From NCBI GenBank assembly GCA_946549155.1, contig CAMNQN010000111.1:1-10783 (forward strand): 10,783 nucleotides of DNA. The letters run 5' to 3'. This document shows, piece after piece, positions 1 to 6,000 of this stretch (the first letter of the stretch is position 1; each line of letters opens with the position of its first letter). The translations under genes and the position numbers were made by a program. The notes under the pieces were generated by a model. That model worked only from the letters and a program-made list of their open reading frames with translations. It was not told the DNA's origin and made no database searches. The stretch is from an uncultured Lachnospiraceae bacterium (GTDB taxonomy: Bacteria; Bacillota; Clostridia; Lachnospirales; Lachnospiraceae).

Positions 1-145
1 ATTATTTTCCAGATGCTTGTGGCCCTGCGCGCCCGCCTCTTCCTGCTGTTTCCTGATAAGCTTTACAAAATCACGCTGAATGTAACATCCTAAGCGACAA
101 AATACAGCCTGCGTAAGCTGATAATGGAATGATATATGCTGGGTT
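1..145. other. Left edge, no gene start visible
   Basis: No confident gene was found here. On the minus strand a frame is open from 144 to the window edge (48 codons) but has no ATG, GTG or TTG start. On the plus strand a 30-codon frame runs from base 1 to a TAA at 91-93 and could be the tail of an upstream gene. The minus frame contains a stretch that recurs in the opposite orientation at 248-304, so this segment is better read as part of a repeated element than as a gene. Sequence to the left of the window would decide. Confidence 0.35.
41..97 (-). repeat. Diverged inverted repeat, left copy
   Basis: Read on the minus strand, bases 97 to 41 align without gaps to plus-strand bases 248-304 at 45 of 57 positions (about 79 percent, counted by eye). 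The best-conserved blocks are AGGATGTTA, TGATTTTGTA, AGCTT and CAGGAAAC. Both copies stay open in the matching frame and share peptide matches (CYI, DFV, RK). The similarity fades outside these limits. It may be a degenerate mobile or dispersed repeat, or two fragments of a short gene family. Confidence 0.6.
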
Positions 146-200
146 TAAAAGAAATGACGGTAAATTTATTATTGAAGCAATTGTTATGCAAGAGCATGCA

Positions 201-241
201 CGGATTTGCAAGGGAAATTGCTACTTCGCAGCGCAAATCCG
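201..241. repeat. Short hairpin within the spacer ahead of galM
   Basis: CGGATTTGC (201-209) and GCAAATCCG (233-241) are perfect reverse complements of 9 bp, separated by 23 bases. There is no T-tract, so it is not a simple terminator. It lies just before the right copy of the inverted repeat and may be part of the same element. Confidence 0.45.
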
Positions 242-247
242 ACATTT

Positions 248-304
248 TCGATTAAGATGTTATATTTCGCATGATTTTGTAGAGCTTGCCAGGAAACGCC
301 AAGA
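248..304 (+). repeat. Diverged inverted repeat, right copy
   Basis: This is the plus-strand partner of the copy at 41-97, with 12 mismatches in 57 positions and no gap. It ends about a dozen bases before the predicted galM promoter, so the element borders the control region of galM. The frame through it (a 70-codon open frame starting at 129) lacks a convincing ribosome binding site, and its stop overlaps the predicted -10 box. It is therefore not called as a gene. Confidence 0.6.
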
Positions 305-315
305 TTTTTTTGCGG

Positions 316-344
316 TTGCGAAATTCTTTTATATAAGGTAGAAT
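316..344 (+). promoter_or_regulatory. Predicted sigma-A promoter of galM
   Basis: A -35 element TTGCGA (316-321) is followed after exactly 17 bases by a -10 element TAGAAT (339-344). Transcription would start near 351, leaving a leader of about 23 bases with the GGAAGGGGA ribosome binding site before the ATG at 374. Confidence 0.55.
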
Positions 345-373
345 AGAAAATAAAAACGGAAGGGGATTTTACT

Positions 374-1423
374 ATGGTAGTAACAAAGAGCAGTTTTGGC
401 AAAGCGAAGGATGGACAGGAATTGTCGCTCTATACGCTGACCAATCATAAGGATATGAGCGTTCAGATTACGGATCTGGGAGCGACGCTGGTTTCTATCA
501 CCATGCAGGACAAATATGAAAACAATACGGATGTAATCCTGGGATTTGATACTCCTGAGGAATATTATGCCAGCACCACTTATTTCGGAGCGGTGATCGG
601 GAGAAACGGCAACCGTATTGACAAGGGCCAGTTTGAGATCAACGGGAAACGGTATCAGCTGGATAACAACGACAATGGGAACAATCTTCACAGCGGCAAC
701 AACGGTTTCGATTCCAGAAAGTGGACGGTAGAAAGGATATCGGAGAGCAGTATCTGCTTTGGCCTGGAGGACAAGGATCTGGAACAGGGATATCCCGGAA
801 ACTTTAAGGTAACGGTGACCTACACCCTGACGGATGAAAACGAGCTGTTTTTGCATTATGAGGGAATCAGTGATCAGGATACGGTGGCGAATATGACCAA
901 CCATGCCTATTTTAATCTGGCAGGTCATGACAGCGGCGCTATGCTGGATCAGGAGCTGTGGCTTTCCGCCAGGGCTTATACGCCGGTGCGGGATTCCCGG
1001 TCCATTCCCACAGGCGAGATCGCTCCGGTGAAGGGGACGCCGATGGATTTCACCACGGCGAAGCCCATTGGCAGTGAGATTGACGCGGATTTTGAGCAGC
1101 TTCAGTTTACCGGCGGGTATGATCACAACTTTGTCCTTCAGGAGGAGAAGGGAACGGTTATGAAATTCGCGGAGGTCTATTCTCCCAGGAGCGGCATTTG
1201 TCTGGAAGCCTTCACCGATCTTCCCGGCGTGCAGTTCTACGCAGGCAATTTTATTTCCGATTGTCCGGGAAAGAAGGGCGCAATCTACCAAAAGCGTCAG
1301 GGCTTCTGCCTGGAAACCCAGTATTTCCCCAATTCCATTAATCAAGAGGGATTTGCGAAGCCCCTGTTGAAGGCGGGGGAGAAGTACGATACCACCACTT
1401 GTTACAAATTTTCTGTGAGGTAG
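374..1423 (+). CDS. galM: Aldose 1-epimerase (galactose mutarotase)
   Basis: This cytoplasmic enzyme interconverts alpha and beta anomers of aldohexoses, feeding the Leloir pathway and other sugar kinases. The 349 residues match the usual family length. Visible family marks are NGNRI near residues 78-82, the LHSG motif with His106 (the family more often has LHGG), NHAYFNL with the expected catalytic acid His177, the sugar-binding Asp250 in YDHNF, and Glu314 in the LETQ motif, the expected catalytic base. The start at 374 is supported by GGAAGGGGA seven bases upstream and by full alignment of the N-terminus. It has its own predicted promoter and a terminator-like hairpin after the stop, so it appears monocistronic. 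It is not part of a galK/galT cluster here. Broad hexose specificity is typical, so the physiological sugar cannot be read from sequence. Confidence 0.93.
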   Translation: MVVTKSSFGKAKDGQELSLYTLTNHKDMSVQITDLGATLVSITMQDKYENNTDVILGFDTPEEYYASTTYFGAVIGRNGNRIDKGQFEINGKRYQLDNNDNGNNLHSGNNGFDSRKWTVERISESSICFGLEDKDLEQGYPGNFKVTVTYTLTDENELFLHYEGISDQDTVANMTNHAYFNLAGHDSGAMLDQELWLSARAYTPVRDSRSIPTGEIAPVKGTPMDFTTAKPIGSEIDADFEQLQFTGGYDHNFVLQEEKGTVMKFAEVYSPRSGICLEAFTDLPGVQFYAGNFISDCPGKKGAIYQKRQGFCLETQYFPNSINQEGFAKPLLKAGEKYDTTTCYKFSVR

Positions 1424-1442
1424 TGTACTGGACGTTTTTTAC

Positions 1443-1471
1443 AGGAGGTTTGTCGGAAACCTTCTTAATTT
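1443..1471 (+). terminator. Weak terminator after galM
   Basis: A 9-bp stem, AGGAGGTTT (1443-1451) with AAACCTTCT (1457-1465), contains one G-U pair and a GTCGG loop. It is followed by TAATTT. It begins 20 bases after the galM stop. The T-tract is short and broken, so termination may be partial. Confidence 0.5.
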
Positions 1472-1501
1472 CATGATTAATCACAAAAATGAAAAAAAGA
1501 C

Positions 1502-1530
1502 TTGAAATTTTATAAAAACGGGTGTATTGT
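1502..1530 (+). promoter_or_regulatory. Predicted promoter of glnN
   Basis: TTGAAA (1502-1507) is followed after 17 bases by TATTGT (1525-1530), upstream of glnN. Transcription would start near 1537, giving a leader of about 130 bases. A perfect 10-base palindrome, TGATTAATCA, lies at 1474-1483 just upstream and could be a protein-binding site. Confidence 0.45.
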
Positions 1531-1550
1531 GATTTCAGGTTGAGAGAACA

Positions 1551-1588
1551 AGGGCGTTCCACAGATTAGATGTTGGAATGCCCTTTTT
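1551..1588 (+). promoter_or_regulatory. Terminator-like hairpin in the glnN leader
   Basis: AGGGCGTTCCA (1551-1561) pairs with TGGAATGCCCT (1574-1584), 11 bp with one G-U pair, and is directly followed by a run of T up to 1588. This is the form of an intrinsic terminator. It lies between the predicted promoter (1502-1530) and the glnN start (1670), so it could be an attenuator. It could instead be a second terminator for galM, if glnN is transcribed from a promoter further downstream. Confidence 0.6.
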
Positions 1589-1592
1589 GTGT

Positions 1593-1627
1593 AACAGGTA
1601 TCTCTGTCGCAGAAAGGAAAGCCTGTT
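1593..1627 (+). other. Second foldable segment of the glnN leader
   Basis: AACAGG (1593-1598) can pair with CCTGTT (1622-1627), enclosing a small TCTG-TCG-CAGA hairpin (1603-1613). The same right-hand segment can instead pair, as TGTTCTC (1624-1630), with GAGAACA (1544-1550), which would enclose the terminator-like hairpin. The two pairings exclude each other. Any switching role is inference. Confidence 0.3.
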
Positions 1628-1669
1628 CTCCAAACAAGACTTTTATGCAGAGGGAAAGGATGAAACGAT

Positions 1670-3781
1670 ATGAGCGAGTACTTTAACGTAGCTGACATTT
1701 TCGGGGAAAATGTTTTTAGCGATAAGGTTATGCAGGAGCGTTTGCCGAAAAAAATCTATAAAGAATTGCATAAGACCATCGACGAGGGAAAGGAGCTTTC
1801 ACCCATGGTGGCTGAGGTGGTGGCCGAGGCCATGAAGCAGTGGGCCATTGAGAAGGGAGCCACCCATTATACCCACTGGTTCCAGCCCCTCACCGGCGTG
1901 ACTGCTGAGAAGCATGATTCCTTCATCACCGCGCCCAGGGCGGACGGTACGATCCTGATGGAGTTTTCCGGCAAAGAGCTGATTAAGGGCGAGCCGGATG
2001 CCTCCTCCTTCCCCTCCGGCGGACTTCGCGCCACCTTTGAGGCGAGAGGGTATACGGCATGGGATCCCACCTCACCGGCCTTTGTCCGGGAGGACGCCGC
2101 AGGCGCGATCCTGTGTATTCCCACCGCGTTCTGCTCCTACACCGGGGAGGCGCTGGATCAGAAAACACCGCTGCTTCGTTCCATGGAAGCGATCAATACC
2201 CAGGCGCTTCGGCTTCTGAGACTGTTTGGAAATACTACATCAAGGAAAGTGACCCCCTCTGTGGGACCGGAGCAGGAATATTTCCTGGTGGACGCGGAGA
2301 AGTTTCTGCAGAGAAAGGATTTGATCTATACAGGCCGCACCCTGTTTGGCGCTATGCCGCCGAAGGGCCAGGAGATGGACGATCATTATTTTGGTACCAT
2401 CCGTCAGAGAATCGCGGCATTCATGAGGCAGGTAAATGAGGAGCTCTGGAAGCTGGGCGTATCCGCAAAGACCCAGCACAACGAGGTGGCTCCGGCGCAG
2501 CATGAGCTGGCTCCCATTTACGCGGAGGCCAATGTGGCGGTGGATCACAATCAGCTTGTGATGCAGACCCTAAAGCGGGTGGCCTGCCAGCACGGCATGA
2601 AGTGTCTGCTTCATGAGAAGCCCTTTGCGGGAGTGAATGGCTCCGGCAAGCATAATAACTGGTCGATCACCACCAATGACGGCATTAACCTTCTGGATCC
2701 GGGAAAAACACCCCATGAGAACATTCAGTTCCTTCTGGTGCTCTCCTGCATCCTGAAAGCGGTGGATATTCATGCGGACCTGCTGCGTGAGTCTGCGGCG
2801 GACCCGGGCAACGATCACCGTCTGGGAGCCAACGAGGCGCCGCCTGCAATTATCTCCGTTTTCCTGGGCGAGCAGCTGCAGGATGTGATGACGCAGCTGA
2901 TTTCCACCGGCATGGCCACCAGCAGTAAATCCGGCGGCGTTCTGCAGACCGGCGTGCGTACGCTGCCGGATCTGTTTAAGGATGCTACGGACCGGAACCG
3001 GACCTCACCCTTCGCTTTTACCGGAAACAAGTTTGAGTTCCGTATGGTGGGCTCCAGAGACTCCATCGCTTCCCCCAACATTGTGCTGAACACCATCGTT
3101 GCGGAGGCCTTCTGTGAGGCCTGCGATGTACTGGAAATAGCGGATAATTTTGAGGAAGCGGTTCATGACCTGATTAAGAAATATCTCACCGAGCATCAGA
3201 GAATTGTATTTAACGGAAACGGTTACTCTGACGAATGGGTGGCGGAGGCGGAAAGAAGAGGCCTTCCCAACATTAAGTCCATGGTGGACGCAATCCCCAG
3301 CCTGGTAACGGACAAGGCCATCGGGCTGTTTGGAAAATTCGGCGTATTTACCAGGGCGGAGCTGGAGTCCCGTGTAGAGATTAAATATGAGAATTATGCA
3401 AAGGCGATTAATATTGAGGCCCGCACCATGATCGATATGGCCAGTAAGCAGATTATTCCGGCGGTGATTAAATACACCAGGAGCCTGGCGGATACGGTGC
3501 TGGCGGTGAAGGCGGCCGGCGTGGATACCCCGGTACAGTCCGAACTGCTGGCGGAGAGCAGCGATCTGCTTTCCGATACCAAGGTGGCGCTGGCGAAGCT
3601 GATTGAGGTCACCGACGCTGCAGCCGCGATGCCGGAGGGCAGGGAGCGGGCAGTGTATTACCATGATGTGGTGATGACAGCCATGAATGAGCTGAGAGAT
3701 CCGGTGGATAAGCTGGAGATGATCGTAGATAAGGAGATGTGGCCGATGCCCTCCTACGGTGATCTGCTGTTTGAAGTTTAG
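1670..3781 (+). CDS. glnN: Glutamine synthetase type III
   Basis: This cytoplasmic enzyme makes glutamine from glutamate, ammonia and ATP and is the main ammonium-assimilating reaction. At 703 residues it has the length of the large GSIII class, not of GSI (about 450). Visible motifs are the N-terminal domain (about 1-190), GPEQEYF (199-205) with metal-binding glutamates, NEVAPAQHE (271-279), NGSGKHNNWS (323-332) around the glutamate and ATP site, RLGANEAPPA (384-393), and NRTSPFAFTGNKFEFR (443-458). A helical C-terminal part of about 200 residues follows. The start at 1670 follows AGGGAAAGGA with nine bases of spacing. An ATG at 1660 is out of frame. It stands alone between a structured leader and a strong terminator, which suggests its own nitrogen-dependent control. 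No ANTAR regulator or ammonium transporter gene is adjacent in the window. Confidence 0.96.
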   Translation: MSEYFNVADIFGENVFSDKVMQERLPKKIYKELHKTIDEGKELSPMVAEVVAEAMKQWAIEKGATHYTHWFQPLTGVTAEKHDSFITAPRADGTILMEFSGKELIKGEPDASSFPSGGLRATFEARGYTAWDPTSPAFVREDAAGAILCIPTAFCSYTGEALDQKTPLLRSMEAINTQALRLLRLFGNTTSRKVTPSVGPEQEYFLVDAEKFLQRKDLIYTGRTLFGAMPPKGQEMDDHYFGTIRQRIAAFMRQVNEELWKLGVSAKTQHNEVAPAQHELAPIYAEANVAVDHNQLVMQTLKRVACQHGMKCLLHEKPFAGVNGSGKHNNWSITTNDGINLLDPGKTPHENIQFLLVLSCILKAVDIHADLLRESAADPGNDHRLGANEAPPAIISVFLGEQLQDVMTQLISTGMATSSKSGGVLQTGVRTLPDLFKDATDRNRTSPFAFTGNKFEFRMVGSRDSIASPNIVLNTIVAEAFCEACDVLEIADNFEEAVHDLIKKYLTEHQRIVFNGNGYSDEWVAEAERRGLPNIKSMVDAIPSLVTDKAIGLFGKFGVFTRAELESRVEIKYENYAKAINIEARTMIDMASKQIIPAVIKYTRSLADTVLAVKAAGVDTPVQSELLAESSDLLSDTKVALAKLIEVTDAAAAMPEGRERAVYYHDVVMTAMNELRDPVDKLEMIVDKEMWPMPSYGDLLFEV

Positions 3782-3812
3782 TTGACATTTTGCCCCCCTT
3801 ATTATCATACAG

Positions 3813-3850
3813 AAAAAGGAGCTGCCCAATCCTGCGCAGCTCCTTTTTTT
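3813..3850. terminator. Bidirectional terminator between glnN and the epimerase gene
   Basis: AAAAAGGAGCTGC (3813-3825) and GCAGCTCCTTTTT (3836-3848) form a perfect 13-bp stem around a 10-base loop. A run of T follows on the plus strand (to 3850), and the A-run at the left edge gives a T-run on the minus strand. It ends glnN and also the convergent gene whose stop codon is at 3860-3862. Confidence 0.9.
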
Positions 3851-3859
3851 CATAGTTAG

Positions 3860-4726
3860 TTATCCAAAGATTTTTTTGCAGAAACGGCAGGATTCCGCGA
3901 TATCTTTATCCAGCTTTTCCAGATCGGCATGATCAGAGAGGTCGCGCCAGACTTTAATGTCAGAGCCCACGGTTCCGCCCGTACATACGAAGGGTTCCAT
4001 TACCACCGTACCGTCGTAGTGGATGTCATGCAGCGCTTTGCTGATCTCTTCCCAGGGGATTCTTCCCTTTCCGGGAACCTTGCGGTTGGCTTCACCGATG
4101 TGGAAGTGGCCAAGATATTCGCCGGTATTCACGATAGCGTCATAAAAGCTGTCCTCTTCGATATTCATATGGAAGGAATCCAGCATTACTTTTACGTTAT
4201 CCCTGTCGATCTCTTTTACATACTGGGTAGCTTCCGCGGCATCGTTGATCAGATACTGTTCAAACCGATTGACCGTTTCCAGGGTCAGGGTAATGCCGTA
4301 GGGCTTTGCGTAATCTGCCAATTCCCGAACGCTTTCGATACTGATGGCGCGGGCTTTCTCTTTGTTTACCGGAAGAGAATAATCCGCCGGCCAGTAAGCG
4401 TAGATAATTCCTCCGATTTGGCGGATATCAGCCAGGTCCATTTTATCCAGCAGCCGCTTCATGTACGCAATCCCGTTTCTTCTGGTTTCCTCATCCTCGG
4501 AGGAGACATTGTATTCTTTCGGCAGTCCGATGCAGGCGGTCAGCATAATCTTGCATCGCTTTGCCTCTTCCCGCAGAGCGATGACCTTATCGTCGGGAAG
4601 ATCTGCAAGCCCGGCGCCGGAAATCTCCAGGATATCAAAGCCAAGGCCGGCTGCTTTCGAAATGTAGGGGAAAAAATCTACATCCCATTCCTTCTCCCAG
4701 TAAGCAAAATAAGTTCCAATCTTCAT
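3860..4726 (-). CDS. Ketose 3-epimerase (D-allulose/D-tagatose 3-epimerase family)
   Basis: This is a predicted metal-dependent TIM-barrel enzyme that epimerises free ketohexoses at C3, for example D-allulose with D-fructose or D-tagatose with D-sorbose. The 288 residues match the family. The four metal ligands fall exactly where they lie in the characterised clostridial enzymes: Glu150 (LETVNRFE), Asp183 (MLDSFHMN), His209 (GHFHIGE) and Glu244 (VVMEPF). Glu150 and Glu244 are the acid-base pair. Arg215 in NRKVPG and Glu156 also match conserved substrate contacts. The gene starts after AAGGAGGG and is divergent from the transporter-dehydrogenase operon, which suggests a shared regulon. The true substrate cannot be set by sequence. 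L-ribulose or D-tagatose remain possible, and other sugar isomerase families of the same fold (IolE, IolI) fit less well. Confidence 0.87.
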   Translation of the reverse strand: MKIGTYFAYWEKEWDVDFFPYISKAAGLGFDILEISGAGLADLPDDKVIALREEAKRCKIMLTACIGLPKEYNVSSEDEETRRNGIAYMKRLLDKMDLADIRQIGGIIYAYWPADYSLPVNKEKARAISIESVRELADYAKPYGITLTLETVNRFEQYLINDAAEATQYVKEIDRDNVKVMLDSFHMNIEEDSFYDAIVNTGEYLGHFHIGEANRKVPGKGRIPWEEISKALHDIHYDGTVVMEPFVCTGGTVGSDIKVWRDLSDHADLEKLDKDIAESCRFCKKIFG

Positions 4727-4786
4727 AAAAAAACCCTCCTTATAAAATAATATAATTTACCGGACAAAATATAACTATCTTTTGAG

Positions 4787-4804
4787 AATGTTTTTTGAAA
4801 CATT
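4787..4804. promoter_or_regulatory. Operator-like inverted repeat
   Basis: AATGTTT (4787-4793) and AAACATT (4798-4804) are perfect reverse complements separated by four bases. The site sits just downstream of the predicted minus-strand promoter, between it and the epimerase start, where a repressor would block transcription. It could also form a small RNA hairpin. The regulator is not in the window. Confidence 0.4.
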
Positions 4805-4817
4805 TAAATTCAACTTC

Positions 4818-4846
4818 ATTATAGGATATAAAATGTCAAAAAACAA
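4818..4846 (-). promoter_or_regulatory. Predicted promoter of the epimerase gene
   Basis: On the minus strand a perfect -10 element TATAAT (4823 to 4818) is preceded, after 17 bases, by a weak -35 TTGTTT (4846 to 4841). Transcription would start near 4811, leaving about 85 bases of leader. A TTGACA at 4839-4834 is badly spaced for this -10. The weak -35 suggests an activator or poor basal activity. Confidence 0.45.
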
Positions 4847-4864
4847 GATGATTTAGAGAAAATA

Positions 4865-4907
4865 ATTGACGAAAATATCTAAAAACAGAGAAATATAGAT
4901 TGACGAA
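4865..4907 (+). repeat. Direct repeat ATTGACGAA at the operon promoter
   Basis: ATTGACGAA occurs at 4865-4873 and again at 4899-4907, 34 bases apart. The second copy contains the -35 element of the operon promoter. The first has no suitable -10 partner, so it may be a regulator half-site or a duplicated promoter part. Confidence 0.4.
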
Positions 4908-4928
4908 CAGATAGTCTGATGATATACT
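4900..4928 (+). promoter_or_regulatory. Predicted promoter of the SDR-transporter operon
   Basis: TTGACG (4900-4905) is followed after 17 bases by TATACT (4923-4928), a near-consensus sigma-A promoter. Transcription would start near 4935, giving a leader of about 257 bases. A small palindrome, CAGA-TAG-TCTG (4908-4918), lies in the spacer between the two boxes and could be an operator. Confidence 0.65.
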
Positions 4929-4934
4929 ACAGAA

Positions 4935-5191
4935 AAGATGATTATGTTTTGAAATAAAAACAAAAATAATAATCTTAGGAAAAACGAAGAAATATGAAAA
5001 AAATCAAAAGAAAAAAAGAATGTTATTTTAGAATTTTTTTTTCGGATCAGATGATTTTTAAAAGTACAGCGGACAGGAAATAGAGACAGCGCAGAATAAT
5101 AAGAAGATGGAACTAAAAATATAATTATGTTTTCGGCAAAATTGTCGCCAAAAATAGACAAATAATTTGCATTTTTCATGGGAGGAAAAAT
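4935..5191 (+). other. Long A-rich leader of the operon
   Basis: About 257 bases between the predicted transcription start and the first gene are very rich in A, with a T9 run at 5034-5042. I see no known riboswitch. A short frame at 4994-5083 would encode a lysine-rich 29-residue peptide, with only a distant AGGA (4977-4980) as ribosome binding site. A weak hairpin, TTTT-C-GGC (5130-5137) with GCCAAAA (5147-5153), lies near the end. The ribosome binding site GGGAGG precedes the ATG at 5192. Confidence 0.35.
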
Positions 5192-5956
5192 ATGGACCGA
5201 CTGAAGGGAAAGGTTTGTGTGGTTACCGGTGGAACATCGGGGATTGGAAAAGCAATATGCAGGGAGTTTATAAAGGAGGGGGCTTCCGTTGCGGCACTGG
5301 CGCTTCCGGATGCACTCAGTGAAGGGATTGAGAAAGAGCTGACTGCAGAGGGTGGAACCGCCGTATTTGTACCTCTGGATGTTACTTCTGAAGAACAGTG
5401 GCTGGAAGCGAAAGAAAAGATTCTGAAGCGGTTTGGCCGGATTGACGTCCTGGTGAATGTGGCAGGTATCTTTGTCGGAGGAACGGCTACAGAGAGCAGC
5501 TTTGCAGCTTATCGCAAAGTGATGGCGGTGAATACGGACGGCATTTTCCTGGGCATGAAGACCTGTATCCCGGTCATGGAAGAACAGGGGGGAGGCAATA
5601 TTATCAACATTGCCTCGGAGGCCGGTATTGCGGCAATTCCAAATCAGATTGCGTATAATACCTCAAAAGCAGCGGTGATTATGCTTACGAAAAGTGCGGC
5701 AGTTGATTATGCACTGAAGAATGTACGGGTTAATTGTATTTGTCCGGGAAGAGTTTATACGGAACTGGTCCAGAAGATTCTGGACAATGCGCAGGATTAT
5801 GATGCGGAATTTAAAAAGCTGTCAGAGGACCGTCCGGTAAAACATATGGGAAGGCCGGAGGATATAGCCCATGGCGCGGTGTATCTGGCCAGCGAGGAAG
5901 CCGCGTATGCGACGGGCACAGTATTGAGTATTGATGGCGGATATGTATGCCCATAG
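5192..5956 (+). CDS. Short-chain dehydrogenase/reductase (SDR), first of two
   Basis: This is a predicted cytoplasmic NAD(P)-dependent oxidoreductase of the classical SDR family, acting on a sugar, polyol or sugar-derived alcohol. The 254 residues show the cofactor loop TGGTSGIG (12-19), NVAG (89-92, usually NNAG), Asn114, Ser142, and the catalytic pair Tyr155 and Lys159 in YNTSK. It ends in the C-terminal IDGGYV typical of the family. The end of the second beta strand (AALALPDA) has neither the clear Asp of NAD enzymes nor the Arg of NADP enzymes, so cofactor preference is open. It is the first gene of the operon, 44 bases ahead of the binding-protein gene, with GGGAGG before its start. The neighbours suggest oxidation of an imported polyol to a ketose or the reverse. 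The substrate is not identifiable from sequence. Confidence 0.88.
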   Translation: MDRLKGKVCVVTGGTSGIGKAICREFIKEGASVAALALPDALSEGIEKELTAEGGTAVFVPLDVTSEEQWLEAKEKILKRFGRIDVLVNVAGIFVGGTATESSFAAYRKVMAVNTDGIFLGMKTCIPVMEEQGGGNIINIASEAGIAAIPNQIAYNTSKAAVIMLTKSAAVDYALKNVRVNCICPGRVYTELVQKILDNAQDYDAEFKKLSEDRPVKHMGRPEDIAHGAVYLASEEAAYATGTVLSIDGGYVCP

Positions 5957-6000
5957 TGGGTTGCATATAGAAAGTGAATTACAAAAAAGGAGGGTTTTAC

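Noticed and set aside
129..341. 70-codon open frame on the plus strand ahead of galM
   Set aside because: It has no good ribosome binding site, overlaps the predicted galM promoter at its end and gains its open frame partly from the repeat. It is kept as part of the repeat observation only.
1551..1630. ANTAR-target RNA in the glnN leader
   Set aside because: The visible loop of the first hairpin (GATTAGA) does not match the hexaloop with A at position 1 and G at position 4 that I recall for this motif, and no second matching hairpin is seen.
3782..3808. Consensus TTGACA directly after the glnN stop
   Set aside because: No -10 element lies at 16-18 bases, and transcription would run straight into the terminator at 3813-3850.
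3005..3853. 282-codon minus-strand frame over the end of glnN
   Set aside because: It is antisense to a well-conserved enzyme, crosses the bidirectional terminator and resembles no protein family. The plus-strand gene explains the region.
4853..5179. 108-codon minus-strand frame with a hydrophobic, Phe- and Ile-rich product
   Set aside because: It is the complement of an A-rich leader, so its composition is explained by base bias. No ribosome binding site precedes its start, and it spans the predicted operon promoter.
4727..5191. Catabolite-control (cre) site in the divergent spacer
   Set aside because: I looked for the usual pseudo-palindrome with a central CG and found no convincing match.
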